Below are positions 9,251 through 17,937 of a stretch of 64,000 nt of DNA, one piece after another. Position numbers and translations under genes: made by a program. The number at the start of each line of letters is the position of its first letter. The stretch's first letter is position 1. The DNA is from Polynucleobacter sp. AP-Ainpum-60-G11 (lineage in GTDB: Bacteria > Pseudomonadota > Gammaproteobacteria > Burkholderiales > Burkholderiaceae). The notes under the pieces were generated by a model, which was given only the letters and a program-made list of their open reading frames with translations, was not told the origin of the DNA and did not search any database. The stretch spans positions 868,001-932,000 of the forward strand of contig NZ_CP061318.1 of NCBI RefSeq assembly GCF_018688375.1. Reading direction: 5' to 3'.

Positions 9251-10672
9251 ATGCTGCAAATCTATAACACCCTCAGTCGTTCTAAACAGGCCTTTAAACC
9301 CATTGAGCCGGGTAAGGTGAAGATGTATGTCTGTGGGATGACGGTTTACGACTTTTGCCACATTGGGCATGCCCGTGTGATGATTGTGTTTGATATGGTG
9401 GTGCGCTGGTTAAGGGCGAGTGGCTACGAAGTCGTTTATGTCCGCAACATCACCGATATTGATGACAAGATCATCAATCGTGCAATTGAGAATGGCGAGC
9501 CAATCTCTGCTCTGACACAGCGTTTTATTGACGCTATGCATGCTGACTCAGACGAGTTGGGTTTGATGCATCCAGACCATGAGCCCCGCGCAACCGATTA
9601 CATAGCGCAGATGCAGGGCATTATCGGCCGCTTGATTGAAAAAGAATTGGCCTATCAAGGCGAGGATGGGGATGTCAATTTCGCTGTTCGGCTATTCCCA
9701 GATTACGGTCGCCTTTCTGGAAAATCCCTTGATGAATTAAATGCTGGTGAGCGTGTTGCTGTTGGGGGTGGCAAACGTGACCCCTTGGATTTTGTTTTGT
9801 GGAAGAGCGCAAAATCAGAGGAACCTGCTGATACGCGCTTTAAATCCCCTTGGGGTGAAGGGCGTCCTGGTTGGCATATCGAGTGTTCTGCTATGTCTTG
9901 TGATTTGTTGGGCGAGCACTTTGATATACATGGCGGCGGCGCTGATTTGCAGTTTCCTCATCACGAGAATGAGATTGCTCAGAGCGAGGGAGCTCTCTAT
10001 GGCCAAGACCATAAAGCAAGTGATGCACCATTTGTAAATTACTGGATGCATAACGGCCACATTCGGGTGAATGAAGAAAAGATGTCCAAGTCATTGGGCA
10101 ATTTTTTCTTAATCCGTGATGTACTGAAAAATTTTGATCCCGAGGTTCTACGCTTCTTTATGTTGCGCGCACACTATCGCAGTCCGATTAACTATAGCGA
10201 CGCTCAGCTTGAGGAGGCTCGCTCTGGTTTAGTGCGTCTTTACACAGCCTTAGCCCAAGCGCCGATTGGTAATCAGGCTGTGGACCCCCATTCATCATGG
10301 GCAAAGCGCTTTGCTGATGCAATGAATGATGACTTCAATACACCCGAGGCTATCGCAGCATTATTTGATTTGGCAAGCGAGGTCAATCGTGCACAGGGTG
10401 ATGAGAAAGCGCATTTGGCTCGTACCCTGAAAGGTCTTGCTGGAACGCTCAATTTCTTGCAACGTGATCCAACTGTATTTTTGCAAGAGGGTTCTCGAGG
10501 TGGTGATGCAGCTTTATCTGCCATTGATATTGAGGAGCAGATTGCCGCCCGAATTAACGCCAAGCAGGCCAAAGATTTCGCAAAAGCAGATTTAATTCGT
10601 AAAACTTTATTGGAGCAGGGCGTAGTATTGGAAGACAAGCCGGGTGGTCTCACCGAATGGCGTAGAAGTTAA
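9251..10672 (+). CDS. cysS: Cysteinyl-tRNA synthetase
   Basis: Charges tRNA-Cys. Class I motifs are present: the zinc-binding [16 protein letters not shown] (HIGH) and [11 protein letters not shown] (KMSKS), plus the zinc ligands in [14 protein letters not shown] and [11 protein letters not shown]. Start chosen at ATG 9251 ([13 protein letters not shown]), the typical start of the family; an upstream TTG at 9230 extends the frame by seven codons. 473 aa. Divergent from the TPR lipoprotein gene. Confidence 0.96.
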   Translation: MLQIYNTLSRSKQAFKPIEPGKVKMYVCGMTVYDFCHIGHARVMIVFDMVVRWLRASGYEVVYVRNITDIDDKIINRAIENGEPISALTQRFIDAMHADSDELGLMHPDHEPRATDYIAQMQGIIGRLIEKELAYQGEDGDVNFAVRLFPDYGRLSGKSLDELNAGERVAVGGGKRDPLDFVLWKSAKSEEPADTRFKSPWGEGRPGWHIECSAMSCDLLGEHFDIHGGGADLQFPHHENEIAQSEGALYGQDHKASDAPFVNYWMHNGHIRVNEEKMSKSLGNFFLIRDVLKNFDPEVLRFFMLRAHYRSPINYSDAQLEEARSGLVRLYTALAQAPIGNQAVDPHSSWAKRFADAMNDDFNTPEAIAALFDLASEVNRAQGDEKAHLARTLKGLAGTLNFLQRDPTVFLQEGSRGGDAALSAIDIEEQIAARINAKQAKDFAKADLIRKTLLEQGVVLEDKPGGLTEWRRS

Positions 10673-10707
10673 AGTTTAGTAATTCAAATTGTGATTGAGA
10701 ATGTATT

Positions 10708-11364
10708 TTGACTAAGGTAGTTGAGCAAGCCATTTTTGAAGAAGTAGCTCCAGAGTATTGGGAGCATGCTTGTGCTGAGTTGATGAAGCATGACCGTATT
10801 CTAAAAAAATTGATTCCTAAACATGGTTCTGGTTTTTTGAAAACGCGTGGTGATGCATTTACAACTCTTGCACGAGCAATTGTTGGTCAGCAGATTTCTG
10901 TAGCTGCAGCTCAGACTGTTTGGAATAGGGTGTTGCTGGCTTCAAAAAATAAAGTAAACCCCAAAAATATTCTTTCCTTAAGTATTGAAGATTTGCGTGC
11001 AGCTGGCTTGTCCGGTCGCAAAGTGGAATATATCCGTGATTTGGCTGAACACTTCGACTCCGGTCGTTTGCATGCCAATCAGTGGAAAGGGATGGAAGAC
11101 GAGGCCATCATTAAGGAATTGTGTGAAATTCGGGGTATTGGCCGCTGGACCGCTGAAATGTTCCTCATGTTCAACATGATTCGCCCCAATATCCTCCCCC
11201 TGGACGACGTAGGCCTCATAAAGGCCATTTCCCTCAATTACTTCAGTGGAGAGCCTGTCAGCAGGCATGAAGCCCGTGAAGTGGCTGCAAATTGGGCCCC
11301 TTGGCGCACGGTTGCCACCTGGTATATGTGGAGAAGTATCGACCCCGCTCCCGTTGAATATTAA
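10708..11364 (+). CDS. DNA-3-methyladenine glycosylase II-like (HhH-GPD superfamily)
   Basis: Base-excision repair glycosylase of the AlkA-like type. The helix-hairpin-helix is ELCEIRGIGRWTAEMFLMF and the catalytic Asp lies in LPLDDVGL, 218 aa in all. An earlier segment FTTLARAIVGQQISVAAAQTVW is the usual family signature. It begins with TTG (10708), since the nearby ATG frame stops at once. It has only the core glycosylase domain, shorter than E. coli AlkA (282). It lies nine bases before accA, so the two are likely one unit with tilS. Confidence 0.88.
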   Translation: MTKVVEQAIFEEVAPEYWEHACAELMKHDRILKKLIPKHGSGFLKTRGDAFTTLARAIVGQQISVAAAQTVWNRVLLASKNKVNPKNILSLSIEDLRAAGLSGRKVEYIRDLAEHFDSGRLHANQWKGMEDEAIIKELCEIRGIGRWTAEMFLMFNMIRPNILPLDDVGLIKAISLNYFSGEPVSRHEAREVAANWAPWRTVATWYMWRSIDPAPVEY

Positions 11365-11373
11365 AATCTAGCT

Positions 11374-12345
11374 ATGAAAACGACTTTCCTGGATTTTGAG
11401 CAGTCAATCGCTGAACTAGAGTCAAAGATTGAAGAGCTGCAATTTGTGCAAGATGAATCATCTGTAGACATTTCTGATGAGATCAAAACGCTTACTGAAA
11501 AAAGTCAGCAACTAACTAAAGACATTTATGCCAACTTAAGCCCATGGCAGGTCTCGCAAGTTGCGCGTCATCCACAGCGTCCTTACACCCTGGATTACGT
11601 GAGTGCATTGTTTACGGATTTTCATGAGCTTCATGGTGATCGCAATTTTGCAGATGATCAATCCATCATTACTGGCTTAGCCCGTTTTGAGAATCAGCCT
11701 TGTGTAGTAATTGGCCATCAAAAAGGTCGCGACACTAAAGAGCGTGCTCTCAGAAACTTTGGTATGAGTCGTCCTGAGGGTTACCGTAAAGCAAAGCGGG
11801 TGATGCGCTTAGCTGAAAAATTTAAATTACCGGTGTTCACTTTTGTTGACACACCGGGTGCATTTCCGGGTATCGATGCAGAAGAGCGCAATCAATCTGA
11901 GGCGATTGGACATAATCTGTACGTTCAGGCTGAGTTAGAAGTGCCCATCATTGCCACCATTATTGGTGAAGGCGGTTCCGGCGGTGCATTAGCAATCGCC
12001 ATGGGTGACGTGGTGTTGATGTTGCAAAACTCTACTTATTCTGTGATTTCACCTGAAGGCTGCGCATCCATTCTCTGGAAGACTGCTGATAAGGCGCCAG
12101 AGGCTGCTGAGCAGTTAGGTTTGACTGCTCAACGTTTAAAGGTACTCGGCTTGATCGACAAGATCGTTGCTGAGCCAACTGGCGGCGCACATCGTGACTA
12201 TGACACCATGATGAGCAGCATGCGTAAAGCTTTGACTGAGTCACTCAAAACCTTCGATGGTATGAAAGTGGATGCGCTTCTTGAGCGTCGCCATGAACGC
12301 CTGATGAGCTATGGCAAGTTCAAGGAAATCGAAGCCAAGTCTTAA
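11374..12345 (+). CDS. accA: Acetyl-CoA carboxylase carboxyltransferase subunit alpha
   Basis: Half of the carboxyltransferase that forms malonyl-CoA for fatty acid synthesis, partner of AccD. Family segments: [18 protein letters not shown] helix, [51 protein letters not shown] and [12 protein letters not shown]. 323 aa, the usual length. The 3' end overlaps the start of tilS by 35 bases, which implies translational coupling. Confidence 0.97.
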   Translation: MKTTFLDFEQSIAELESKIEELQFVQDESSVDISDEIKTLTEKSQQLTKDIYANLSPWQVSQVARHPQRPYTLDYVSALFTDFHELHGDRNFADDQSIITGLARFENQPCVVIGHQKGRDTKERALRNFGMSRPEGYRKAKRVMRLAEKFKLPVFTFVDTPGAFPGIDAEERNQSEAIGHNLYVQAELEVPIIATIIGEGGSGGALAIAMGDVVLMLQNSTYSVISPEGCASILWKTADKAPEAAEQLGLTAQRLKVLGLIDKIVAEPTGGAHRDYDTMMSSMRKALTESLKTFDGMKVDALLERRHERLMSYGKFKEIEAKS

Positions 12346-13627
12346 AGCAAAACCTAAAGCAGCCAAGCGTATTGGGCTTGCCTTAAGTGGTGGGCTTGAT
12401 TCGGTTGTGTTGCTCGATACCGTTTGTATGGCAGTTCAATCAAATTCCGTTAAAGAGTCAACTGAGGTTTGGGTATTTCATATTCATCATGGACTTCAAA
12501 AGTCCGCTGATCAGTGGCTAGAGTTTTGTGAGAAGCTCGCCAAAAAATACCAAGTGCATTTTGATTTCCGTTTATTGCATTTCGCAGATCAATCGCAGGG
12601 CAATATTGAAGCCAGGGCAAGGGCAGAGCGCTATGACGCTTTAACTGACTTATGTGTTGAGCATGGCATTCAAGATTTGCTATTGGCGCACCACCAAAAT
12701 GATCAAGCTGAAACCGTGCTCTTGCAACTCCTGCGAGGATCAGGTGTAGCGGGTTTATCGGGTATGCCGCTCAATCGTACCAATGCTAAAGACAATCAGT
12801 CCATTACCCTCTGGCGACCTTTGTTAAATCAAAGCAAGGCCGAGCTAGAGGCCTACGCCAAAGAGCACAAACTCAAATGGGTGGAGGATCCAAGTAATCA
12901 GAATACGCGCTATCGCCGCAATGCGCTCCGTAAAGAAATTATTCCAAGGCTAGAAAAAATTCAGCCGGGCGCAATTGCTAACCTGGCTCGTAGTGCAGAT
13001 TTACTTGCCCAGTCGCAGTTACTGCTTGATCGCTTGGCGAAGCAAGATGGTAAAAATATCCTTCAAGGTAAGAACATAAAGTTAGAACCTCTTTTATTGC
13101 TTGCTAAGAGAGATAAACCCGCTGCTAATAATCTACTGCGTTACTGGCTCAAGTTGAATGATTTAGCCATGCCATCCCAGGAGCGTCTTGAGTCTTGGTG
13201 GAAAGATCTGATGGCTGTAAAGCCGGATTCAAGCCTGGAGTGGCGGCATGATGAAGCAAGCATTTATTTGTGGCGCGGCACTTTGCAAGCAACCGAGCGC
13301 AGAGTTGGACAATGGGTGTTTCAGAATGTGCCCGCACGAAGCAAGTCACTTGGTTTACCTGTCAACTGGGTTGAAGAGGCCCAAGCGCAAGGCCTTGTTG
13401 AGGAGAGATTGCGTCAAGGGGCAGAAAAGATCCAAATTAAGTCCAATACCCCACGCAAAACACTCAAGAATCTTTTTCAGGAGTCAGGCACGCCACCTTG
13501 GGAGCGTCAGGCGCCGCTGCTCTATATCAATGATCAGCTTGTAGCGGTTGCTGGAGTAGGGGTGAGCTACCCACATTTAGCGCTTACCGGCAAGCGAGTG
13601 CTTCCGGTATATCAATACAAGGCTTAG
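12311..13627 (+). CDS. tilS: tRNA(Ile)-lysidine synthase
   Basis: Modifies C34 of the CAU-anticodon tRNA-Ile to lysidine so that it reads AUA. The PP-loop ATP motif [14 protein letters not shown] is at residues 22-35, followed by FHIHHGLQ, a helical middle and the C-terminal TilS domain ([19 protein letters not shown]). 438 aa. The ATG at 12311 lies inside the end of accA; a start further in would cut into the PP-loop strand, so the overlap is real. The first 15 residues are basic ([18 protein letters not shown]). Confidence 0.94.
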   Translation: MASSRKSKPSLKAKPKAAKRIGLALSGGLDSVVLLDTVCMAVQSNSVKESTEVWVFHIHHGLQKSADQWLEFCEKLAKKYQVHFDFRLLHFADQSQGNIEARARAERYDALTDLCVEHGIQDLLLAHHQNDQAETVLLQLLRGSGVAGLSGMPLNRTNAKDNQSITLWRPLLNQSKAELEAYAKEHKLKWVEDPSNQNTRYRRNALRKEIIPRLEKIQPGAIANLARSADLLAQSQLLLDRLAKQDGKNILQGKNIKLEPLLLLAKRDKPAANNLLRYWLKLNDLAMPSQERLESWWKDLMAVKPDSSLEWRHDEASIYLWRGTLQATERRVGQWVFQNVPARSKSLGLPVNWVEEAQAQGLVEERLRQGAEKIQIKSNTPRKTLKNLFQESGTPPWERQAPLLYINDQLVAVAGVGVSYPHLALTGKRVLPVYQYKA

Positions 13628-13651
13628 CACAGCCATAAAACCCTGTAAAAT
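13624..13651 (+). promoter_or_regulatory. Weak candidate promoter for lysC
   Basis: TTAGCA (13624-13629) and TAAAAT (13646-13651) are 16 bases apart, overlapping the tilS stop. The -10 is good and the -35 only fair. Confidence 0.35.
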
Positions 13652-13670
13652 AAGCCCCTTTTAGACCCTA

Positions 13671-13685
13671 GGGAATGTAATTCCC
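13671..13685 (+). promoter_or_regulatory. Inverted repeat in the lysC leader
   Basis: GGGAAT-GTA-ATTCCC is a perfect 6-bp inverted repeat, about 27 bases before the lysC start. A lysine riboswitch is not visible. The repeat could be an operator or a small leader hairpin. Confidence 0.4.
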
Positions 13686-13711
13686 AATAAATAGACAATA
13701 CGACGGTTTTT

Positions 13712-14962
13712 ATGGCTCTTATCGTTCATAAGTATGGTGGCACCTCAATGGGCTCAGTTGAGCGCATTCAGAATGTCGCTAAACGCGTTGCCAAGTGGAT
13801 GCGTGCAGGTCACCAGGTAGTTGTGGTGCCCTCTGCTATGTCCGGCGAAACTAATCGTTTGCTTGGTTTAGCTAAAGATATCAATCCAGATGCAAATCCA
13901 CGTGAACTCGATCAAATTGCCTCTACAGGCGAGCAGGTCAGCTCTGGCTTATTGGCCTTAGCATTGCTGCGCGAAGGTGTTGACGCGGTCAGTTATGCTG
14001 GTTGGCAAGTAACAGTCCACACGGATTCCTCATTTACTAAAGCCCGCATCAAGAGTATTGATGACAAGAAAATTCTTGCCGATCTCAATGCTGGACGTGC
14101 TGTTGTTGTCACTGGTTTTCAGGGTGTTGATCCAGATGGCAATATCACCACTTTAGGCCGCGGTGGTTCTGACACATCTGCTGTTGCAATGGCTGCAGCG
14201 CTTAAGGCTGATGAGTGCTTAATTTATACGGACGTTGATGGTGTTTATACGACTGATCCACGCGTATGTGAGGATGCTCGTCGCCTAGATAAAATTACTT
14301 TTGAAGAAATGCTAGAGATGGCAAGTCTAGGTTCAAAGGTGTTGCAGATTCGTTCAGTCGAGTTTGCTGGCAAGTACAAAGTTAAAACCCGTGTTCTGTC
14401 ATCACTGACAGATCCGTTGATGCCCCTTGATCAAGAGATGAAGTCGGGCACCTTGATTACATTTGAAGAGGACAGCACTATGGAAGCCGCAGTTATTTCC
14501 GGCATCGCCTTTGCGCGTGATGAAGCAAAAATTACCGTTCTTGGGGTTCCTGATCGCCCAGGTATCGCTTATCAAATTTTGGGTCCAATTGCGGATGCCA
14601 ATATTGATGTGGACATCATTATCCAGAACCAATCATTCGAAGGTAAGACTGATTTTACTTTTACGGTTCCACGCGCTGATTATCAAAAGGCCTTGGACTT
14701 GCTCAAGAACAACGTTCAAGCCCATATCGAAGCCAAAGAAATCACGGGTGACCCTAAGGTTTCTAAAGTATCCGTTGTTGGTGTTGGTATGCGTTCTCAT
14801 GTTGGCGTTGCTAGCAAGATGTTCCGCACCTTATCGGAAGAGGGCATCAATATTCTGATGATCTCCACCAGTGAGATCAAGATTTCAGTAGTGATTGATG
14901 AGAAATATATGGAGTTGGCTGTACGCGCTCTCCATAAGGCTTTTGAGCTTGATCAGAAGTAA
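13712..14962 (+). CDS. lysC: Aspartate kinase
   Basis: Phosphorylates aspartate at the head of the lysine, threonine and methionine pathways. N-terminal kinase signature VHKYGGTSMGSVERI, TTLGRGGSDTSAVA and DVDGVYTTDPRV; two C-terminal ACT domains (ITVLGVPDRPGIAYQILGPI and VSVVGVGMRSHVGVASKMF) for feedback control. 416 aa matches the monofunctional class whose beta subunit can start internally. It is transcribed away from tilS across an 84-base gap with its own leader. A 13-base inverted repeat AACGGA-A-TCCGTT (15008-15020) follows before tRNA-Ser. Confidence 0.96.
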   Translation: MALIVHKYGGTSMGSVERIQNVAKRVAKWMRAGHQVVVVPSAMSGETNRLLGLAKDINPDANPRELDQIASTGEQVSSGLLALALLREGVDAVSYAGWQVTVHTDSSFTKARIKSIDDKKILADLNAGRAVVVTGFQGVDPDGNITTLGRGGSDTSAVAMAAALKADECLIYTDVDGVYTTDPRVCEDARRLDKITFEEMLEMASLGSKVLQIRSVEFAGKYKVKTRVLSSLTDPLMPLDQEMKSGTLITFEEDSTMEAAVISGIAFARDEAKITVLGVPDRPGIAYQILGPIADANIDVDIIIQNQSFEGKTDFTFTVPRADYQKALDLLKNNVQAHIEAKEITGDPKVSKVSVVGVGMRSHVGVASKMFRTLSEEGINILMISTSEIKISVVIDEKYMELAVRALHKAFELDQK

Positions 14963-15052
14963 AAATACGCAGCAAACGCTTTAAAACCGCAGTAAAACCC
15001 TGCAGCCAACGGAATCCGTTAAACTGTGGGTCGTTGTAAAGGCATCAAGCAG

Positions 15053-15147
15053 GGAGACGTGGCCGAGCTGGTCGAAGGCACTCCCCTGCTAAGGGAGCAT
15101 CGGGGCTAAAACTCTGATCGGAGGTTCGAATCCTCTCGTCTCCGCCA
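15053..15147 (+). tRNA. tRNA-Ser (anticodon GCT)
   Basis: A 95-base gene with acceptor GGAGACG pairing with CGTCTCC, a long class II variable arm, GGTTCGAATCC T-arm, and encoded CCA (15145-15147). The anticodon loop CTGCTAA gives GCT, reading AGC/AGU. It is followed by an intrinsic terminator. Confidence 0.97.
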
Positions 15148-15191
15148 AAATCCTTGTGATTTAACTGCTTGAGCCGCTACGACAAATAACT

Positions 15192-15215
15192 AAGCCCCTT
15201 AACCGGGGCTTTTTT
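15192..15215 (+). terminator. Intrinsic terminator after tRNA-Ser
   Basis: AAGCCCC and GGGGCTT form a 7-bp stem around a 6-base loop, followed by a T-run. The remaining stretch to 15328 holds no gene that I can support. Confidence 0.9.
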
Positions 15216-15328
15216 ATTGTCTATTTCCTCTTTATGCCCACAGCTTCTTGTAGACGCATTTGCTAAATCCCATCTGATTCAAGCATTCGAGCCTTTTCCT
15301 CTGCCCGTTTAAATATTTATTACTAAAG

Positions 15329-15358
15329 TTCACAACTTCACAACTTCTGTGGTATAGT
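15329..15358 (+). promoter_or_regulatory. Sigma70-type promoter of the HTH/zinc-ribbon microgene
   Basis: TTCACA (15329-15334) and TATAGT (15353-15358) are 18 bases apart. The stretch also contains TTCACAAC twice in direct tandem (15329-15344), which may be a regulator site. The start codon is only 19 bases past the -10 box, so the leader is very short. Confidence 0.6.
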
Positions 15359-15376
15359 AGTTTTAAAGGAGGATAA

Positions 15377-15556
15377 ATGAGAAGAGCGATACCAAAAACA
15401 CATCAAGCTTTAGATTGGATAGGGAAGGGAATGACCGCAGCTCAAGCCGCTAGGAAGATGGAAATTTCAGAATCTAGCGTCTATGCCGCCTTAAGAAAAA
15501 CAAAAGCAAAAGATTCAGGTTGTTGTCCAACATGTGGTCACAAATTAAGGAAATAA
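15377..15556 (+). CDS. 59-aa helix-turn-helix / zinc-ribbon microprotein
   Basis: A short gene with an excellent Shine-Dalgarno (AAAGGAGG) and a promoter just upstream. It encodes 59 residues. Residues 18-40 (GMTAAQAARKMEISESSVYA) look like a helix-turn-helix of the kind found in small phage and plasmid proteins, where 'G.T...AA....VS.S.VY.AL' is typical. The C-terminus has CCPTCGHKL, a CxxC knuckle that with the extra Cys and His could hold zinc. Its stop is followed after one base by the ATG of the next gene, so the two are translationally coupled. Related short proteins of this layout occur in betaproteobacterial phages and genomes as hypotheticals; the function is unknown. Probably DNA- or RNA-binding. 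Confidence 0.8.
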   Translation: MRRAIPKTHQALDWIGKGMTAAQAARKMEISESSVYAALRKTKAKDSGCCPTCGHKLRK

Positions 15557-15557
15557 G

Positions 15558-15854
15558 ATGAAAAAGACTCTATTAGCTGTTGTCTCAATCTCAGTAGCTG
15601 CATTTGCATATGCAAATACCTCGTCTGATTCTTCTGAATTAGTTAGCCAGCAATGCAAGATTTCAGCTGAAGCAGTTTCAACATTGAAGGATTTGCGTTA
15701 CGGCAATACCGCTATTCGCAAGGACGTGGCTGGCCTGATCAATTTAAACCTCAAGGTTCAGGAGAATAAAGATGCTGCTCAAATGACCTTAAACCGCATG
15801 GTTGATGATCAAGTAAATTCAGCATCTGCTTTGGAAGCGAAATATTGCTCTTAA
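15558..15854 (+). CDS. Small exported protein of unknown function
   Basis: A 98-residue protein with a clear signal peptide (MKKTLLAVVSISVAAFAYA, cleavage after AYA at about 20). The mature part is helical and hydrophilic and has exactly two cysteines, one near its N-terminus (QQC) and one as the next-to-last residue (KYCS), which could form a disulphide in the periplasm. The ATG comes one base after the stop of the HTH microgene, with AAGGA inside that gene as Shine-Dalgarno, so the pair is co-translated. I do not recognise the family. Confidence 0.75.
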   Translation: MKKTLLAVVSISVAAFAYANTSSDSSELVSQQCKISAEAVSTLKDLRYGNTAIRKDVAGLINLNLKVQENKDAAQMTLNRMVDDQVNSASALEAKYCS

Positions 15855-15899
15855 ATTGTGATGAATGGGTTGTTACCCTATCAGCTGTAAAGGCGTTTG

Positions 15900-16340
15900 A
15901 TGACCCATTCATTTGAGTGTCCAGAGTGCGGCAACCCTAGGGGTATGTTGGGCGAGTGTCGTCAATGCGGCAGCGAAGAGCTTCCTATTCCATATAGCGA
16001 TACATTGGTTCTGAATCTAAAGTTTGATAGCCCAAGTGCTGAAGAGGCTTTGGAGCGATTAACTGTTGCACTCCGCCGTGCATCAGAAGTGGGCATCAAA
16101 GTAATTATCTTGATTCATGGCTACGGAGCTAGTGGTGAAGGCGGAAGAATTAAGCGGGCTGTCCATGACGCCCTGGAAAATAACTATTTCTCTGACCGTG
16201 TGGATGATTATCATTTTGGCGAACAAACAGCATTCGGTAGCGAGGCCTACCATGCACTGCTAGGAAGAAGGCCTGGACTTAAAGCCTATCTTAAGCATTT
16301 CAAGGAAGGTAATGCTGGGATGACAGTATTAATACTGTGA
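15900..16340 (+). CDS. Smr-like protein with N-terminal zinc ribbon
   Basis: A 146-residue protein. Residues 7-25 contain two CxxC knuckles (CPECG and CRQCG), a zinc ribbon. The rest resembles an Smr (MutS2 C-terminal) domain: a strand and helix (VLNLKFDSPSAEEALERL), then VIILIHGYGASGEGGRIKRAV with the HGxG element, and a late strand TVLIL. The first Smr motif, normally LDLHG, reads LNLKF here, so the domain is divergent and may not be a nuclease. Start at ATG 15900; the frame also includes a TTG one codon earlier. Unknown role. Confidence 0.7.
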   Translation: MTHSFECPECGNPRGMLGECRQCGSEELPIPYSDTLVLNLKFDSPSAEEALERLTVALRRASEVGIKVIILIHGYGASGEGGRIKRAVHDALENNYFSDRVDDYHFGEQTAFGSEAYHALLGRRPGLKAYLKHFKEGNAGMTVLIL

Positions 16341-16406
16341 GGTTAGGGTGGAATTGCTTAGAATGAGTCTATTCATCCCAAACAAGAGCATTTGCAAGGA
16401 GTAGCA

Positions 16407-16742
16407 ATGACTGCTAAAAAAACGACAACTTCACACGAAGAGGCGCAAATCAATTCTGAAAATTTGATTGGCGACTTCAAAGCGCTCATGGCCGATGCCG
16501 AAGATCTCATCAAGGCTACTGCAAGTCATGATGATGGCCCCCTTAGCGCTATTCGTTCAAAGGCCTTAGATACTCTTAACAATGCAAAAGAAAGCCTCTC
16601 ATCTGTTGAGGGTACCGTGACTGAAAAGGCCAAGGTCGTTGCTGAGCGTGCTGATGAGTTTGTTCATCGCAATCCTTGGGAGGCAGTGGGTGTTGCTGCT
16701 GGCCTTGGTCTATTGATTGGCCTTTTCATTCGTCGTCGCTAG
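16407..16742 (+). CDS. DUF883 / YqjD-ElaB-like inner-membrane protein
   Basis: A 111-residue protein with a long amphipathic helical region (LIGDFKALMADAEDLIKAT, KALDTLNNAKESLSS) and a C-terminal segment NPWEAVGVAAGLGLLIGLFIRRR with one membrane helix and a basic end. This is the exact layout of the DUF883 family; E. coli YqjD anchors to the inner membrane by its C-terminus and binds ribosomes in stationary phase. Start at ATG 16407 with AAGGAG upstream rather than the TTG at 16392. It heads a three-gene unit with YqjE-like and YqjK-like genes. Confidence 0.88.
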   Translation: MTAKKTTTSHEEAQINSENLIGDFKALMADAEDLIKATASHDDGPLSAIRSKALDTLNNAKESLSSVEGTVTEKAKVVAERADEFVHRNPWEAVGVAAGLGLLIGLFIRRR

Positions 16743-16748
16743 GTCCTT

Positions 16749-17120
16749 ATGTCACAAGAAAATCTCTTATCTTCTCTTAAGAATCTGGTCTCCACTGGAG
16801 CTTCCATAGCCCAGACACGTTTGGAGTTGATTTCTACTGATGTCCAGATTGCGCGCACTAAGTTTCTCGGTTTGCTGGTCATGGCGATCTTCACATTATT
16901 TTTCTTATTTTTTGGTTTGATCATGTTGGCATTGCTGATTGTGATTTACAGCTGGGAGACCGATCGCATCTTGGCTTTAAGCTTACTAACAGCTGGCTTC
17001 TTAGCGGTTGGTTGCATTTTGGCACTCGTAGTGTTGCGCTCACTGAAGACCATGCCTAAATTATTTGAAGCGACGATTGCTGAGTTGGCCAAAGATCGTC
17101 AGGAGCTTGCTAAACGATGA
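16749..17120 (+). CDS. YqjE-like membrane protein (phage holin superfamily fold)
   Basis: A 123-residue protein with an amphipathic start (LLSSLKNLVSTGASIAQTRLELISTDVQIAR) and two membrane helices (about residues 38-65 and 75-100). This matches the YqjE/DUF1469 family that accompanies YqjD. Six bases after the YqjD-like gene and overlapping the next gene by four bases. The domain database calls the fold 'holin superfamily', but there is no sign of a phage here; a role in envelope stress is inferred from the E. coli operon. Confidence 0.85.
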   Translation: MSQENLLSSLKNLVSTGASIAQTRLELISTDVQIARTKFLGLLVMAIFTLFFLFFGLIMLALLIVIYSWETDRILALSLLTAGFLAVGCILALVVLRSLKTMPKLFEATIAELAKDRQELAKR

Positions 17121-17398
17121 GTCAAAAGCTGTCGGATCTTCAAGCTAGGCAAAAAGTCCTTCAGGAGCGGGCCGCGCAAGAGCGCGCTGATTTTGCCTTG
17201 CACTTTGAACCGATAGAAAAGCCGCTATCTTGGGCTGATAAAGGCGTAGACGCATTCAATTTGATAAAAAACACCCCAGTGTTATGGACTAGCGCATTTG
17301 CAGTTTTAGCTCACTACAAACCTAAGCTAGCGAGTAAAGTCCTGGCGGTTGGTTGGGGTGCCGTTAAATTACTTAAAAGCGCCAAAAAACTGGTGTAA
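17117..17398 (+). CDS. YqjK-like small protein
   Basis: A 93-residue protein starting on the ATGA overlap with the YqjE-like gene. It begins with a helical, charged stretch (LSDLQARQKVLQERAAQERADF) as YqjK does, followed by a weakly hydrophobic region (VLWTSAFAVLAHYKP, VLAVGWGAVKLLKSAKKLV). The assignment rests mainly on its third place in the yqjDEK-like unit. Convergent with apt. Confidence 0.65.
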   Translation: MSQKLSDLQARQKVLQERAAQERADFALHFEPIEKPLSWADKGVDAFNLIKNTPVLWTSAFAVLAHYKPKLASKVLAVGWGAVKLLKSAKKLV

Positions 17399-17407
17399 AT
17401 CGAGCCT

Positions 17408-17926
17408 CTAGGCTAGCAATACGGTTTTATTGGCAATGCCTTTTTGAGTTAGAAGGTCGCCGCCATTTAAACCGGCGATCTCTAAAAATGTTAAGGCGCC
17501 TGCTACTTCAAATCCTGCATTTTTAAGCAACTGACTAGCTGCAATAATAGTTCCACCAGTAGCCAAAACATCATCCACAATCAATACACGCGCATTTTTT
17601 GGTAGGGTAGATTGCTGAATTTCCAGGGAATCAGAGCCGTACTCCAAGCCGTAGGATTCTCGATGGCTAGCCAAGGGTAGCTTATTCGGTTTTCGGGCTA
17701 ATGCGAGCCCTTTATGAGCCTGATGGGCTAGCGCAGTACCAAAAATAAAGCCGCGCGATTCTATGCCTAAAATGTGGCTATAGTCGAACTGCTTTGCAAG
17801 AGCCTCAAGCTGCAGGGTAGCCTCTTTAAAGGCGGCTGGATCGGCCAGAAGGGGGGAAATGTCTCTGAAGAGGATTCCGGGCTTAGGAAAGTCAGGCACT
17901 CCAGGTAGATAATCTAATAAATTCAT
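17408..17926 (-). CDS. apt: Adenine phosphoribosyltransferase
   Basis: Converts adenine and PRPP to AMP in purine salvage. Family motifs: GVPDFPKPGILFRDISPLL, ILGIESRGFIFG, and the PRPP loop VLIVDDVLATGGT. I start at MNLLDYLPG (17926), giving 172 aa; the frame extends seven codons upstream into the divergent gene's start region. Divergent from the nucleosidase gene with only about 11 bases between start codons, which fits two adenine-salvage genes sharing one control region. Confidence 0.94.
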   Translation of the reverse strand: MNLLDYLPGVPDFPKPGILFRDISPLLADPAAFKEATLQLEALAKQFDYSHILGIESRGFIFGTALAHQAHKGLALARKPNKLPLASHRESYGLEYGSDSLEIQQSTLPKNARVLIVDDVLATGGTIIAASQLLKNAGFEVAGALTFLEIAGLNGGDLLTQKGIANKTVLLA

Positions 17927-17937
17927 TTTTGACTGAT

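Noticed and set aside
10273..10653. A 126-codon minus-strand frame inside cysS
   Set aside because: Antisense shadow of a confidently assigned gene; no ribosome site and no recognisable domain.
16749..17120. Possible phage holin
   Set aside because: The 'holin superfamily' look comes from the YqjE family; neighbours are YqjD- and YqjK-like genes and no lysis or phage genes are present.
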